Positions 43,983 to 54,358 of a stretch of DNA of 64,000 nt are shown piece after piece. Origin of the DNA: Sphaerimonospora thailandensis (GTDB lineage: Bacteria; Actinomycetota; Actinomycetes; Streptosporangiales; Streptosporangiaceae); the NCBI RefSeq assembly GCF_016863115.1, contig NZ_BOOG01000031.1, positions 1 to 64,000 of the forward strand. Reading direction: 5' to 3'. The translations under genes were made by a program, and so were the position numbers. Position 1 is the first letter of the stretch. Every line of letters begins with the position of its first letter. The notes below the pieces were generated by a model that ran no database searches, had not been told where the DNA came from, and saw only the letters and a list, made by a program, of their open reading frames with translations.

Positions 43983-45269
43983 TCATCGAGTGGGTAGAAG
44001 CTCTGCCGCTTCCTGCTCGACGACGGCCGCCCGGCGTCGGCGGGTGCTGCGCCACAGTTGGATGAACGACACGGTCGCGGCGGTGACGAGCACCAGATTG
44101 CGGGCGACCAGCACGAGGGTTCCGGGCAGCTCACCGCTCCAGCTGTAGTCCTCCTCCACCCACGGATACATGATCCCGGTGAGCAGCGCCGCGACCAGCA
44201 CGAGCCAGGCGGCCGGCCTCTGGGTCGCGCCCCGCCTCTCCGAGCGTACGGTCAGCACGACGGCCGCGATGCCGATCACCCAGATCAGGTACTGCGGGGA
44301 CAGGACCCGGCTGGTGAGCACGAGGAAGAGCACGGCGGTCAGCGCGGCGTCGTAGAACGACCTCGCCGTCGGGGCCGCCCGGAGCCACCACACCGCCAGC
44401 AGCGCCAGCGCCAGCGGGGTCGCGATCAGGCTCACCCGTTCCGCCGTCCCGACGCCCCGCCCCACGAGCTCCATCGCACCGTGCTGGTAGGTGGTGAAGC
44501 CGTCCCACCAGCCCAGTGCCCGGGCCAGTGCGAACGGCGTCGCCGCCAGGGACTCGATCTGCAGCCCGCGCTCCCGCTGCGCGGTGAGGAAGTCGAGCGC
44601 GTGCGGCATCACCAGTACGGCGATGCCGCAGCCGACCGCGGAGACCGCGAGCATCGACCCGGAGGCGGTCAGCAGCTCCCGCCGGCGCCGCAGTCCGGCG
44701 AGCAGCGCGACCGGCCACACCTTGATGATGAGCCCGATCCCGATCAACGATCCCCGTACGGCCGGATCCGCCGACGCCGTCAGCGCGAGGATCGCGACGA
44801 AGGTGACCATCAGGTCATATCTGGAGATCAGCAGCGGCCCGAGCAGCGCGGCCCCGATGGTCCAGGCCCACAGACCCACCCTCGTACGGCTGCCGGCCTG
44901 CCGTACGGAGAACCGCCACAGCAGCAGCAGGATGCCCAGGTCGAACAGGATGGCCAGCAGATGGAACGCGGTCCGATAACCGAACGGGAGCAGGTGGGGC
45001 GCGAGCATGGGCGGCGCGGCGAACGGCGGATACTGCCACTTCTCGTCCCCGGCCGGGAACTCCCCGCCCAGCAGGACCTGCGACCAGTCACGGTAGAGCC
45101 GGACGTCGTTCGCGAACGACCCCTCGTGACCGACCGGGATGACCTGCGTCGCGGCGAGGAACAGCACTGTCCGGGTGAGCGCCCACACCACGAGAACCGA
45201 CCACGGCACCCGCCGTGACCGACTCCTTGATCGTCCCCATAACCGACGCTGTGAACGCCCGTTTCGCAC
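43983..45269 (-). CDS. GT87-type (DUF2029) membrane glycosyltransferase
   Basis: 428 residues, about 10-11 helices. The N-terminal loop has VRLYRDWSQVLLGGEFP and KWQYPPFAAPP, the D-x-Y...Y-P-P pattern of polyprenyl-phosphate-mannose-dependent GT87 enzymes such as the PimE/Rv0051 group. It probably adds mannose or arabinose-type sugars to a lipid or envelope glycan. Start GTG 45269. Likely same transcript as the next gene upstream. Confidence 0.75.
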   Translation of the reverse strand: MRNGRSQRRLWGRSRSRSRRVPWSVLVVWALTRTVLFLAATQVIPVGHEGSFANDVRLYRDWSQVLLGGEFPAGDEKWQYPPFAAPPMLAPHLLPFGYRTAFHLLAILFDLGILLLLWRFSVRQAGSRTRVGLWAWTIGAALLGPLLISRYDLMVTFVAILALTASADPAVRGSLIGIGLIIKVWPVALLAGLRRRRELLTASGSMLAVSAVGCGIAVLVMPHALDFLTAQRERGLQIESLAATPFALARALGWWDGFTTYQHGAMELVGRGVGTAERVSLIATPLALALLAVWWLRAAPTARSFYDAALTAVLFLVLTSRVLSPQYLIWVIGIAAVVLTVRSERRGATQRPAAWLVLVAALLTGIMYPWVEEDYSWSGELPGTLVLVARNLVLVTAATVSFIQLWRSTRRRRAAVVEQEAAELLPTR

Positions 45270-45323
45270 CGGCGGCCCCGCCCCCGCATCAGTTCCCCCG
45301 CCGCAGCGAGCCTTCCTCTCAGG

Positions 45324-46676
45324 CTACCGAGAATCGGATGAAAGATTCATGGCCGGAGCTCCCGAACTCGGCCTGATGAGGGAACGCAGGGTCAGGCGGT
45401 CTTCGGCGCCGTCGAACACGCCGCCGGACCGGTCGTCCACACCGGACTGCCGTACGGCGTCACGCTCGGGGCGGAGGATGTCCCACACCACGAGCGCCAT
45501 CAGCACGACGATCGTGATCGCCCTCGCCCACATCGACAGGAAGTACGGCGTGTCGCCGATGCCCTGCTCGGCGAACTCCGGCATCCGGCCGGTCAGGTAG
45601 AGCCAGATCGAGAAGAAGTACCAGCACTCGGCGATCTGCCAGGCGACCAGCGCCCCCCACCTGGGCCTGGCCAGCACGGCGAACGGCACCAGCCACAGCA
45701 CATACTGCGGCGACCACACCTTGTTCGTGATCATGAAGGCGGCGAGCGCGAGGAAGCACAGCTGCGCCAGGCGCGGGCGGCGCGGTGCGGCCAGGGCGAG
45801 CACGGCCACTCCCAGCAGCAGTACGGCCAGCGCGGCCATGGCCATCGTGTTCAGCTTCTCGGCGTCGGCGAGGATGCCCCACTGCTTCGCCTGGAAGAAG
45901 AACCACAGGCCCCCCCAGTCGGCGCCGCGCTCGCTGCTGAAGGAGTAGAACCTCTTCCAACCCTCGAAGTTGATCGCCATGACCGGGACGTTCACCAGCA
46001 GCCACGTCCCGGCGGCCGCCGCCGCGGTCTTCAGGAACGGCAGCCATTTGGCCGTACGGACCGTGAGCAGGAACAGCGCGCCGAAGAACATCAGCGGATA
46101 GAACTTCGTCGCCACCGCCAGCGCCAGCAGCACTCCGGCGAGATATTCCAGCTTCCTGGCCCAGGCCAGCAGACCGCCCAGCGCCAGCGCACCGGCCGCG
46201 AGGTCCCAGTTGATGTACGCGGTGAGGATGACGGCCGGGCTGACGGCGTACCACAGCGCGTCCCAGCGGCGTCCCGACCCGGCCAGCACCGCCATGAACA
46301 CCACCCCGACGATCAGCGAGAGGGCCATGAGCAGCACGGTGACGTCGTAGAAACGCACGCCGTCGCCGCCCGCGAGCCGCCGGGCGAACTCCATGATCGC
46401 CCCGATGCCGACCGGATACTCCACCGGATAGTCGACATAGGGGATCTTGCCCTCGTTGAGGTGCTCCGCCCAGAACAGCGGATAGATGTCCGTGTAGCAG
46501 TAGTGGGTGTACTGCCCGGCGCCGCCGTTCCAGACGCCGCCGAACCGGCAGGGCCACTTCCACAGGTATGCGAGCACGGCGCCGAGCCCCGCGAGAAGCG
46601 CGAGAGGCAGGTACGGCTCCATCCGCGCGGCGAATCCGGGCAGCGGGCCAGGGGGGGTGGTGGTCCGGGTCGTCAT
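45324..46676 (-). CDS. GT87-type membrane glycosyltransferase
   Basis: 450 residues with about 11 helices. TDIYPLFWAEHLNEGKIPYVDYPVEYPVG in the first loop carries acidic and Tyr-Pro residues typical of the family; WSPQYVLWLVPF near the C-terminus is shared with GT87. Homologous position to Rv0051 next to ponA1 in M. tuberculosis. Start ATG 46676. The acceptor is unknown. Separated from ponA by a terminator. Confidence 0.75.
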   Translation of the reverse strand: MTTRTTTPPGPLPGFAARMEPYLPLALLAGLGAVLAYLWKWPCRFGGVWNGGAGQYTHYCYTDIYPLFWAEHLNEGKIPYVDYPVEYPVGIGAIMEFARRLAGGDGVRFYDVTVLLMALSLIVGVVFMAVLAGSGRRWDALWYAVSPAVILTAYINWDLAAGALALGGLLAWARKLEYLAGVLLALAVATKFYPLMFFGALFLLTVRTAKWLPFLKTAAAAAGTWLLVNVPVMAINFEGWKRFYSFSSERGADWGGLWFFFQAKQWGILADAEKLNTMAMAALAVLLLGVAVLALAAPRRPRLAQLCFLALAAFMITNKVWSPQYVLWLVPFAVLARPRWGALVAWQIAECWYFFSIWLYLTGRMPEFAEQGIGDTPYFLSMWARAITIVVLMALVVWDILRPERDAVRQSGVDDRSGGVFDGAEDRLTLRSLIRPSSGAPAMNLSSDSR

Positions 46677-46759
46677 GGTCGGTATTGCACCATCAATGAC
46701 CGTCGCTTGGCGACCTCCGCCGTTGGAGATCCCCGGTGCGTGCCGCTCGGCATGGCATG

Positions 46760-46797
46760 CGAGGGGGCCTACGGCATCGCTTCCGTGGGCCCCCTCG
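46760..46797. terminator. Intrinsic terminator after ponA
   Basis: 15-bp arms CGAGGGGGCCTACGG / CCGTGGGCCCCCTCG (one mismatch) with an 8-nt loop, 34 bp past the ponA stop. Confidence 0.85.
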
Positions 46798-46830
46798 CGT
46801 CGGGAGCGGGTGGTCGTGGCCTACCCGGCG

Positions 46831-49800
46831 TTACCCGGCGCTGCCCCTGCGCTTGCCCGCCGATTGGACCGGTGTGGCCGCGACCGCGGCGGGGGCGCCG
46901 TTCCCTGGCGGTTGGTCACCGCCGACGGGCCGACCGCCCTCACTCTGGAGTTCCAGGACACCGTTGTCGCCGCAGGCCGGATCATCCGGCAGGCACTGGG
47001 AATCGTTGGGCCCGGGCGGGGGACCCGTCGGGAAATCGTCCGTCGGGAAATCGTCGGTCGGGAAATCGTCGGTCGGGAAGCCATCCGTCGGGAAGCCGTC
47101 CGTCGGCTCCGGAGTCGGCGACGGACTCGGCGCGATGTTCTCCGGCATGCCGATCCCCGCCTTCGGCGGAAACTGCTCGACCTGCTTGCCCTCATGGGCC
47201 GCCATCATGAAGTTGCGCCAGATGCTGGTCGGCGGACCCGCACCCTCGAACCCCAGCGACGTCTCGAAGGACTTCGAGTAAGGGTTCTGCAGGCCGTACT
47301 TCTTGCTCGGCTTGCCGTTGGGCGTGATCGGGCAGTTGGCATGCTGCGGTTGGACGATCTTGCCGCTCTTCGTCTTGCACTGCTCCCGGTACATGCCCAC
47401 CGCTGTGGACAACTGGGGAGTGAAACCGACGAACCAGGCCTCTTTCTCCTTGTTGTTGGTGCCGGTCTTGCCGGCCGCCGGACGGCCGATCCCCTTGCCG
47501 GCCGCGGTACCGCTCTTGAGGACCTGCTCCATCGCCGCGGTCGAATCAGCCGCGGCGTCAGGGGAGATGACTTGCCTGACGTCCCTTTTCTCCTTGAGGA
47601 CGACAGTCTTGCCCTGCTTGACCTCTTTGATCACGTGGGCATCGACGTGCTTACCCTGGTTAGCGAAGATCGAATAGCCGGCGGCCTGCTCGACAGGCGT
47701 GACTCCGACACTGCCGATCGCGAGCTGATAGCCGTGGCCGCTCTCACCCCGAGCGCCCTTCTCGTCTTCATCGAGGGCCTTCTTGCTGATCCCCGCCGCC
47801 TCGGCGAGCGCCCTCAAGTCATCCAGCTGTCCGGGCAGTGCGAACGCCATGGACGCGAAGGCTGTGTTGATGGACGCCGCCGTCGCGTGGATCACGTCGA
47901 CCGCTTCCCGTTCGCGGTGTCCGTTGGTGATGGGTGTGGTGCCGGGCAACTTCTCCGGCACCGTCCTGTTACCGGGGACCAAGCTGTTGAGGCTGAAACC
48001 TGCCTCCAGCCAGGCCGCCAGGACATACGGCTTGAACGCCGAGGCCGCCTGTTTCCGGGAGTCGAACGGCTCGTTCCAGGGGTCGTTGAGATAGTCGTCG
48101 CCGCCGTAAAATGCCAGAACCTGTCCGTTCCGGGGGTCCACGGCGGCAAGGCCCGCGTGGAACTCCTTCGACATGCCCGAGGTGACGCCGTTGACGGCTT
48201 TCTTCGCCTCCTGCATGAGCTTCTTGTCGAACGTGGTGTAGATCTTGTAGCCACCGTTGTCGACGTCGCTGCGCTGGATACCCCGTGACTTCAGTTCGCG
48301 GAGGGCCACTTCGAGCATGTAGCCCTTGATGCCGCCGAACGCCTCGGACACCCGCTGCGGTTTCGGCTTGGGGAACTTGGCCGTGGCCGCGATGTCCGGA
48401 TACTTGAGCTTGCCGTTCTCATCCGTCATGTGGGCCATGCCGTCTTTGATGACGTAGTTGAACCGCTCCTGGGTGCCGGCGAAGTTGCCCGCGTCCTCCT
48501 GCTTGTCGAAGTCGCCGGGCCGCTGGATGCGGCCGGCCAGGTAGGCCCCCTGTGCCACGGTCAGTTCCTTCGCGCTCTTGCGGAAGAACTCCTTGGCGGC
48601 TGCCTCGATGCCATAGGTGTTGCGGCCGAAGGGCACTGTGTTCAGGTAGTACTCGAGGACCTTGTCCTTGGTCCACTCCTTGTCCAGCTTCACCGAGATG
48701 AAGATCTCGGTGACCTTCCGCTTGATCGTCACATCTCGGTTGAGCGTGTCGAAGTAGTTGCGGGCCATCTGCTGGGTGATGGTGGAGCCGCCCTGGGTCT
48801 GCTGGCCGGTGGCCGTCATCCACACCGACCGGGCGATGCCCATGAGGTCGATCCCGGAGTCCTCATAGAAGCTGCGGTTCTCCGCGGCGACCACCGCGTC
48901 CCTGACGTGCTGGGGCACCTGGTCGAGCGAGACCCTGGTCCGCTTGGTGCCGAGCCGGGCGATCGGCGTGCCGTCCCGGTAGTAGAAGACGCTCCCCTGG
49001 GAGATCGCGGTCTCCTGCGCGTCCCGCTCCGACGGCAACTCGGTGTTCATGTAGCCGACCACGATCATGCCGAACACGCCGGCGGTGAGCACGGCGCAGC
49101 TCGCCAGCACGAGCTTCCAGCTCGGAATGAAGCGCTTCCAGCCGGAGCGGCGCGGCTTCTCGTCATCCTCGAAGCCATCGGGACCGTCCGGGCCACCCGG
49201 GTCTCGGGGGCCACGGCCACCGGGACCCTCCGGCCCGCGCCCACCCGGTCCGCCGGGGCCGTCCGGGCCTCCCGGGCCACCTCGGCCACGTCCGGGTCTG
49301 CGCCGCCGCCCGCCCGAGGGCATGATCTCCGTCTCCTGCGCCCCGAACTCTCGCCGGGGACCGCCGCCGGCACCGGGGGGCATCCCCATCGCCCCTTGCG
49401 TGGTGATCTGGGTACGCTCCTCGCCACCCGGGCCGCCGAGACCACCAGGACCACCGGGACCACCGCCGGGCCTGCCGCCCGGGCCGGGGCGCCGAGCCGG
49501 CTCCTGAGGGCGTCCCGGGCCCTGTCGTCCCTGCCGATCCTGCTGCGGAGGCGGCGGGGCCGCGTTCATCGCCACCGCGTTCATGGCCGCGGTGTCCTCG
49601 AACGCCGCGTCCATGCGACGGCCGCCGGGCGCCTGCCGGGGCGGCGCGCCGGGCCGTACGGCACGCTGCCCCGTTTGCGGGAGAGCGGCCTGGGGATGTG
49701 ACGGGCCCTGCGGATGGGGTACGGGACGGGGGTTGGGCGTGGGACGGGGATGGCGGGCCGTCGGCTGCCCCTCGTGTTGGGGATTGGGCTGCTGGAAGTG

Positions 49801-49959
49801 GGGCTGCCGAGGGTCTCGGCCCCGTCCGGCGGAGGGATCTCCGTACTCGTCAGTTTCCCGGGGCGTGCGACGGCGGCGCCCGGGTCGGGGCGATCCGTCG
49901 GGGCCCGAGGGATCCTCGGGGCGGCCGGTCGGCTCCGGTCCATAGCTGCTGTTAGTCAC
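46831..49959 (-). CDS. ponA: Bifunctional class A penicillin-binding protein
   Basis: 1042 residues. A long disordered N-terminus (about 1-285) rich in Gly/Pro with GGPGG repeats, one transmembrane helix (LVLASCAVLTAGVFGMIVVGY), a GT51 glycosyltransferase with catalytic Glu360 in AAENRSFYE, and a transpeptidase with Ser640-x-x-Lys643 (SAFK), an SxN motif in SINTAF and Lys831-Thr-Gly (KTGT). The C-terminus is a tandem (D)DFPT repeat. It polymerises and cross-links peptidoglycan. Same neighbourhood as ponA1 in mycobacteria. Confidence 0.92.
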   Translation of the reverse strand: MTNSSYGPEPTGRPEDPSGPDGSPRPGRRRRTPRETDEYGDPSAGRGRDPRQPHFQQPNPQHEGQPTARHPRPTPNPRPVPHPQGPSHPQAALPQTGQRAVRPGAPPRQAPGGRRMDAAFEDTAAMNAVAMNAAPPPPQQDRQGRQGPGRPQEPARRPGPGGRPGGGPGGPGGLGGPGGEERTQITTQGAMGMPPGAGGGPRREFGAQETEIMPSGGRRRRPGRGRGGPGGPDGPGGPGGRGPEGPGGRGPRDPGGPDGPDGFEDDEKPRRSGWKRFIPSWKLVLASCAVLTAGVFGMIVVGYMNTELPSERDAQETAISQGSVFYYRDGTPIARLGTKRTRVSLDQVPQHVRDAVVAAENRSFYEDSGIDLMGIARSVWMTATGQQTQGGSTITQQMARNYFDTLNRDVTIKRKVTEIFISVKLDKEWTKDKVLEYYLNTVPFGRNTYGIEAAAKEFFRKSAKELTVAQGAYLAGRIQRPGDFDKQEDAGNFAGTQERFNYVIKDGMAHMTDENGKLKYPDIAATAKFPKPKPQRVSEAFGGIKGYMLEVALRELKSRGIQRSDVDNGGYKIYTTFDKKLMQEAKKAVNGVTSGMSKEFHAGLAAVDPRNGQVLAFYGGDDYLNDPWNEPFDSRKQAASAFKPYVLAAWLEAGFSLNSLVPGNRTVPEKLPGTTPITNGHREREAVDVIHATAASINTAFASMAFALPGQLDDLRALAEAAGISKKALDEDEKGARGESGHGYQLAIGSVGVTPVEQAAGYSIFANQGKHVDAHVIKEVKQGKTVVLKEKRDVRQVISPDAAADSTAAMEQVLKSGTAAGKGIGRPAAGKTGTNNKEKEAWFVGFTPQLSTAVGMYREQCKTKSGKIVQPQHANCPITPNGKPSKKYGLQNPYSKSFETSLGFEGAGPPTSIWRNFMMAAHEGKQVEQFPPKAGIGMPENIAPSPSPTPEPTDGFPTDGFPTDDFPTDDFPTDDFPTGPPPGPNDSQCLPDDPACGDNGVLELQSEGGRPVGGDQPPGNGAPAAVAATPVQSAGKRRGSAG

Positions 49960-50450
49960 GCGTCCTCGTCAGGTCTTCAGGGAATTCGTCGATGTCGGCC
50001 GAGGGCCGGGGGGAGTTCCTCCTGAAGGTGGGGTCGCCCTGCAGAGAGGAGCCCGGGGATCGGCTACCGAAGGGGCCGAACGAGACCGCCAGGTGGTTCC
50101 TGGAACAACCATGTCAGACCTCCGGCACGGAGACTCGGGATTCACCGTACTTACGCCACCACGGGATATGGGCGCGGCGACGGTGACCTGGTCCACCAGG
50201 TGCGGCGATTCGTCCCGGTAGGTCGGTGTGACATTACTCACGTTGAAAGCGATACGCGCCGGGCAGACGACTGCAGTCGTGGTCGCGAGGGCGGCCGACC
50301 GGTCGCCGGTGTCGGTGTGGTCCACCGGCCCGTCCCGCCCGACCTGTCCGGCTGGCCACTGCTTCCCCATAAGTGGTCAGATTACGGCGATTTGCTGAAA
50401 CTTGCCCAATCGTTGACACGTTGCGCTATATAACGCGCCGACGTATTCTG
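49960..50450. other. Divergent gap between ponA and padR, palindrome but no gene
   Basis: About 490 bp. A 133-codon minus-strand frame (49969-50370) is Pro/Ser/Thr/Arg-rich without domain or codon support and was rejected. The perfect 14-bp palindrome ACGACTGCAGTCGT is at 50267-50280. A possible padR promoter at the right end has TTGCGC (50421) and TATTCT (50444) 17 bp apart. The ponA promoter could not be placed. Confidence 0.45.
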
Positions 50451-50475
50451 CCGATGTATCGGCTCGATACATCGG
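50451..50475. promoter_or_regulatory. PadR-type operator
   Basis: Perfect inverted repeat CCGATGTATCG / CGATACATCGG with a 3-bp spacer, 22 bp before the padR start and at the expected transcription start. It contains the ATGT...ACAT core bound by PadR proteins. Autoregulation, and perhaps co-control of ino1, is the likely function. Confidence 0.65.
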
Positions 50476-50497
50476 TCAGGCATAGGAGGTGGTTCCA

Positions 50498-51130
50498 GTG
50501 ACGGGCTCCGGTTCACGAAGCGCTCTTCTCGAGCTCGCCGTCCTGGGATCGCTGCACGAGACCCCGCTCCACGGCTATGAGCTGCGCAAACGGCTCAACA
50601 CCCTGCTCGGGATGTTCCGTGCGTTCTCCTACGGGTCCCTGTACCCGTGTCTCCGCGGTCTACTGGGCGACGGTCTCATCACAGAGGAGGAGCCTCCGGA
50701 GGACACCGTCCTCGGTCGACGATCGAAGATCGTCTACAAGCTGACCGCGGAGGGCAAGGAGCGGCTGCACGAGCTCCTCACCCAGGCGGGTCCGTCCGCC
50801 TGGGAGGACGAGAGCTTCGGCATCCACTTCGCCTTCTTCCGCCATGCCGAGGCGGAGGTACGGCTGCGCATTCTCGAGGGCCGCCGCAGCCGCCTGGAGG
50901 AACGACTCGAACGTGTCCGTACGGCTCTGGCTCGCACAAGGGAGCGGCTCGACCGCTACACCCTTGAGCTGCAGCACCACGGACTGGAGTCGGTCGAACG
51001 GGAGGTCCGCTGGCTCAACGAGCTCATCGACTCGGAACGGCGGAGCAGCGCCGCCGGCGAGGCCGCCGATCCCGCGCGAGCCGTGCAGGACAGAGATCAG
51101 AGGGCGGACTCGCCCGAGGCTGATGGATAA
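50498..51130 (+). CDS. PadR family transcriptional regulator
   Basis: 210 residues from GTG 50498, 8 bases after AGGAGGT (the GTG at 50489 is inside that site). Winged helix: [36 protein letters not shown] and the wing with [15 protein letters not shown]. The C-terminus is a long coiled-coil-like helix ([20 protein letters not shown]) for dimerisation. It sits 17 bp upstream of ino1, as its homologue does near mycobacterial ino1 (Rv0047c/Rv0046c). Confidence 0.9.
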   Translation: MTGSGSRSALLELAVLGSLHETPLHGYELRKRLNTLLGMFRAFSYGSLYPCLRGLLGDGLITEEEPPEDTVLGRRSKIVYKLTAEGKERLHELLTQAGPSAWEDESFGIHFAFFRHAEAEVRLRILEGRRSRLEERLERVRTALARTRERLDRYTLELQHHGLESVEREVRWLNELIDSERRSSAAGEAADPARAVQDRDQRADSPEADG

Positions 51131-51147
51131 GTAAAGGAGCGAGTGCT

Positions 51148-52227
51148 ATGGGTTCGGTGCGCGTAGCCATCGTCGGCGTGGGGAACTGCGCCGCTTCGCT
51201 GGTGCAGGGTGTCCATTACTACAGGGACGCGGATCCGAGCAGCCGAGTGCCGGGCCTGATGCACGTGCGCTTCGGCGATTATCACGTCGGAGACGTGGAG
51301 TTCGTCGCCGCGTTCGACGTGGACGCCAAGAAGGTCGGCCGAGATCTCTCCGAGGCGATCGTCGCCTCCGAGAACAACACGATCAAGATTTGCGACGTGC
51401 CGCCGCTCGGCGTCACTGTGCAGCGCGGACCCACCTTCGACGGTCTCGGCGAGTACTACCAGGAGATCATCGAGGAGTCCGACGAGAAGCCGGTGGACGT
51501 CGTCCAGGCACTCAGGGACGCCCGGGTCGACGTCCTGGTCTCCTACCTGCCGGTGGGCTCGGAGGAGGCCGACCGCTTCTACGCCCAGTGCGCGATCGAC
51601 GCCAAGGTGGCGTTCGTCAACGCCCTGCCCGTCTTCATCGCCTCCGACCCGGAGTGGGCCGCCAAGTTCACCGAGGCCGGCGTCCCGATCGTGGGCGACG
51701 ACATCAAGTCCCAGGTCGGCGCGACCATCACCCACCGCGTGATGGCCAAGCTGTTCGAGGACCGCGGGGTCGAGCTGCTGCGCACGTACCAGCTCAACTT
51801 CGGCGGCAACATGGACTTCATGAACATGCTGGAGCGCACCCGCCTCCAGTCCAAGAAGATCTCCAAGACGCAGTCGGTCACGTCGCAGATCCCGCACGAG
51901 ATGGCCAAGGCCGACGTGCACATCGGCCCGTCCGACCACGTGCCGTGGCTCGACGACCGCAAGTGGGCGTACGTCCGCCTGGAGGGCCGTTCCTTCGGCG
52001 ACACCCCGCTGAACCTGGAGTACAAGCTGGAGGTCTGGGACTCGCCCAACTCCGCAGGCATCATCATCGACGCGGTGCGCGCCGCCAAGATCGCTCTTGA
52101 CCGGGGGATCGGCGGGCCGCTGCTGTCGCCCTCGTCGTACTTCATGAAGTCGCCGCCGGAGCAGTACTCCGACGACGCCGCCCGTGAAGCGGTCGAGAAC
52201 TTCATCCGCGGCGAGGCCGAGCGCTGA
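51148..52227 (+). CDS. ino1: myo-Inositol-1-phosphate synthase
   Basis: 359 residues, the compact actinobacterial form. N-terminal NAD fold [16 protein letters not shown], and the catalytic region [16 protein letters not shown] with [10 protein letters not shown]. It converts glucose-6-phosphate to inositol-1-phosphate for phosphatidylinositol, PIMs and mycothiol. AAAGGAG precedes ATG 51148. PadR upstream on the same transcript is a likely regulator. Confidence 0.95.
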   Translation: MGSVRVAIVGVGNCAASLVQGVHYYRDADPSSRVPGLMHVRFGDYHVGDVEFVAAFDVDAKKVGRDLSEAIVASENNTIKICDVPPLGVTVQRGPTFDGLGEYYQEIIEESDEKPVDVVQALRDARVDVLVSYLPVGSEEADRFYAQCAIDAKVAFVNALPVFIASDPEWAAKFTEAGVPIVGDDIKSQVGATITHRVMAKLFEDRGVELLRTYQLNFGGNMDFMNMLERTRLQSKKISKTQSVTSQIPHEMAKADVHIGPSDHVPWLDDRKWAYVRLEGRSFGDTPLNLEYKLEVWDSPNSAGIIIDAVRAAKIALDRGIGGPLLSPSSYFMKSPPEQYSDDAAREAVENFIRGEAER

Positions 52228-52250
52228 TCCGCGCCGCCGTGCCGTACGGT

Positions 52251-52275
52251 GCCCCGGCTCAGCCCGAGCCGGGGC
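52251..52275. terminator. Intrinsic terminator after ino1
   Basis: GCCCCGGCTC / GAGCCGGGGC perfect 10-bp stem with 5-nt loop followed by GTTTCTGTTTC, 23 bp past the ino1 stop. Confidence 0.9.
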
Positions 52276-52322
52276 GTTTCTGTTTCTGTGCCTCAGAGAC
52301 GGAACTGTCAGAGACGGAGCCG

Positions 52323-52907
52323 TCAGAGACGGGCGGCCGGCGGTAGGTCGGCCGGGTCGGCCACCGGCCAGGCCAGTGGGTCGGGGCCGAGCGAGACGAG
52401 CAGCGGCAACTGCTCCCCGGCCCACGGGGAGATCGGAATCTCGCCGCTCAGGACCTCGTCGACGTACTGCTTCCAGGGCAGCCAGCGGGCCGCGCCGACC
52501 TCCTCCGGGTTGGGCGTGGCATCCGACGAGGCGAGGACCCGGAAGACGGGGCACATCTCGTTCTCCACGATCCCGTTGTCCATCGCGGCGCGGTAGGCGA
52601 AGCGTGGCAGCAGCAGATCGACGGAGTCCACCCGCAGCCCCAACTCGAAGGAGAGCCGGCGGATCACCGCCGACCGGACCGGTTCGCCCGGCAGCGGGTG
52701 CCCGCAGCAACTGTTGGTCCACTGGTCCGGCCAGGTGAGCTTGTGCCCGGCCCGCCGGGTCAGCAGCACCTGCCCGTGCTCGTCGAAGACGTAGCTGGAG
52801 AACGCGAGATGGAGCGGGGTCTCGGCGCCATGGATCGTCCACTTGGAAGCGGTGCCGATCGGGTTGCCCTCACCGTCGAGCAGTACGACATGTTCGTCAG
52901 AGGTCAC
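52323..52907 (-). CDS. idi: Isopentenyl-diphosphate delta-isomerase (type I)
   Basis: 194 residues. NUDIX fold with catalytic Cys68 in TNSCCGHP and Glu in ENEMCPVFR. It interconverts IPP and DMAPP for isoprenoid and polyprenol synthesis. The N-terminal LLDGEGNPIGTASKWTIH is typical. It converges with ino1 and is divergent from the MFS gene. Confidence 0.93.
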   Translation of the reverse strand: MTSDEHVVLLDGEGNPIGTASKWTIHGAETPLHLAFSSYVFDEHGQVLLTRRAGHKLTWPDQWTNSCCGHPLPGEPVRSAVIRRLSFELGLRVDSVDLLLPRFAYRAAMDNGIVENEMCPVFRVLASSDATPNPEEVGAARWLPWKQYVDEVLSGEIPISPWAGEQLPLLVSLGPDPLAWPVADPADLPPAARL

Positions 52908-52989
52908 GCCTCCGAGACTACGTGATCATGTTCTCATCTCAGGGATGTTCCCGATATCCGTGGCCTGATCGCCCGCGTAGGCTGTGTGC

Positions 52990-54306
52990 GTGTCCTTCGT
53001 CTCGGATCTGCGCGTGCTCCTCGAGGGCCGGGATTTCCGCCGGCTTTTCGGCACCCGTCTCGTGTCGCAGTTCTCGGACGGGATCTTCCAGTTCGCGGTG
53101 GCGGGTTACGCGTTCTTCAGCCCGGAAAAGCAGGCCACGGCCGCCGAGATGGCCGTGGCCATGGCCGTGCTGTTCCTGCCGTACAGCGTGTTCGGGCCCT
53201 TCGTCGGCGTCCTGATCGACCGCTGGTCGCGGCGGCAGATCCTGGTCGTCGCGCCTCTCGTGCGGGGAACACTGCTGCTGCTGACGGCCGGTCTGGTGGC
53301 CTTGAGCGTCCCGGACGAGGCCTTCTACGGCGCGGCCCTCGCCGTGCTCGCCGTGAACCGGTTCTTCCTCGCGGCGCTCGGCGCGTCGCTGCCCCACGTG
53401 GTGCCGCCGGAACGGCTCATCATGGCCAACGCCATCACCCCCACGTCGGGCACGGTCCTCACCGCCGTCGGCATGGGCGTCGCGTTCCTGCTCCGCCTGA
53501 TCTTCGGTTCGGGTCACGGGGGCACGGCGGCACTGCTCGTGATCTCCGGCCTGTCCTTCGGCCTGTCCGCGATCATCGCGGCGACCATGGAGCGTTCCCT
53601 GCTCGGGCCGGCGTACGACGCGGCGCGACCCCCGGCCGGCGAGGCCGTACGGATCGTCCTGCGCGGCCTCGCCGACGGCGCCCGGCATGTCGTACGGCGG
53701 CGCAGAGCGGCCGCGACCCTGGGCGCCATGGCCACCTACCGGCTCCTGTTCGGGATGTCGCTGGCGATGGCGGTCATGCTCTATCGCTACTACTTCACGA
53801 CCGACGACGTGGATGCCGCGCTCAAGGGCATCACGCTGGTCGGCGCGGCGACGGGCGTCGGCTTCTTCCTGGCCATGCCGGTCACGCCGTGGGCGACCGA
53901 CCGGTTCCGGATCGAGACGTGGGTTCCCGCCATGCTCACCGCCTGCGCGGTGGTGGAGTTCGCGCTGTTCGCGACCTTCCATGAGTGGGCGTTCATCGTC
54001 GCGGGCCTGCTGCTGGGCGTCGCCGGGCAGAGCGTGAAGATCTGCGCCGACACCGTCGTACAGCGCGATGTGGACGACGCCTTCCTCGGCCGGATCTTCT
54101 CCATCTACGACATGCTGTTCAACGTCACGACCGTCATGGGCGCCGCACTGGCGGCCGCGATGCTGCCTCCGGACGGCAGGTCCTACCTGGCTCTGGGCGT
54201 GATCAGCGTCTGTTATCTGCTGGGCGCCCTGACCTACCGGCTGATCGTCCCCGCCGCCGCCCCCGCGAGCCCGCCGGCGTCGCCGACCGAACGTCAGACC
54301 GCCTGA
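52990..54306 (+). CDS. MFS transporter
   Basis: 438 residues, 12 helices. The N-terminus [21 protein letters not shown] and loop [13 protein letters not shown] (motif A) place it in the MFS_3/enterobactin-exporter-like branch. Start GTG 52990, with TAGGCT six bases upstream (leaderless-like). Substrate unknown. It precedes bioA by 52 bp, possibly with its own promoter. Confidence 0.85.
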   Translation: MSFVSDLRVLLEGRDFRRLFGTRLVSQFSDGIFQFAVAGYAFFSPEKQATAAEMAVAMAVLFLPYSVFGPFVGVLIDRWSRRQILVVAPLVRGTLLLLTAGLVALSVPDEAFYGAALAVLAVNRFFLAALGASLPHVVPPERLIMANAITPTSGTVLTAVGMGVAFLLRLIFGSGHGGTAALLVISGLSFGLSAIIAATMERSLLGPAYDAARPPAGEAVRIVLRGLADGARHVVRRRRAAATLGAMATYRLLFGMSLAMAVMLYRYYFTTDDVDAALKGITLVGAATGVGFFLAMPVTPWATDRFRIETWVPAMLTACAVVEFALFATFHEWAFIVAGLLLGVAGQSVKICADTVVQRDVDDAFLGRIFSIYDMLFNVTTVMGAALAAAMLPPDGRSYLALGVISVCYLLGALTYRLIVPAAAPASPPASPTERQTA

Positions 54307-54358
54307 CGCCGTACGCGTCACCAGGGTCTGGACGTACGCCCAGGTTAGGGTGGGTGCC

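Noticed and set aside
49969-50370. 133-codon minus-strand frame before ponA
   Set aside because: Composition is Pro/Ser/Arg/Thr-rich with no domain, no ribosome-binding site and no codon bias.
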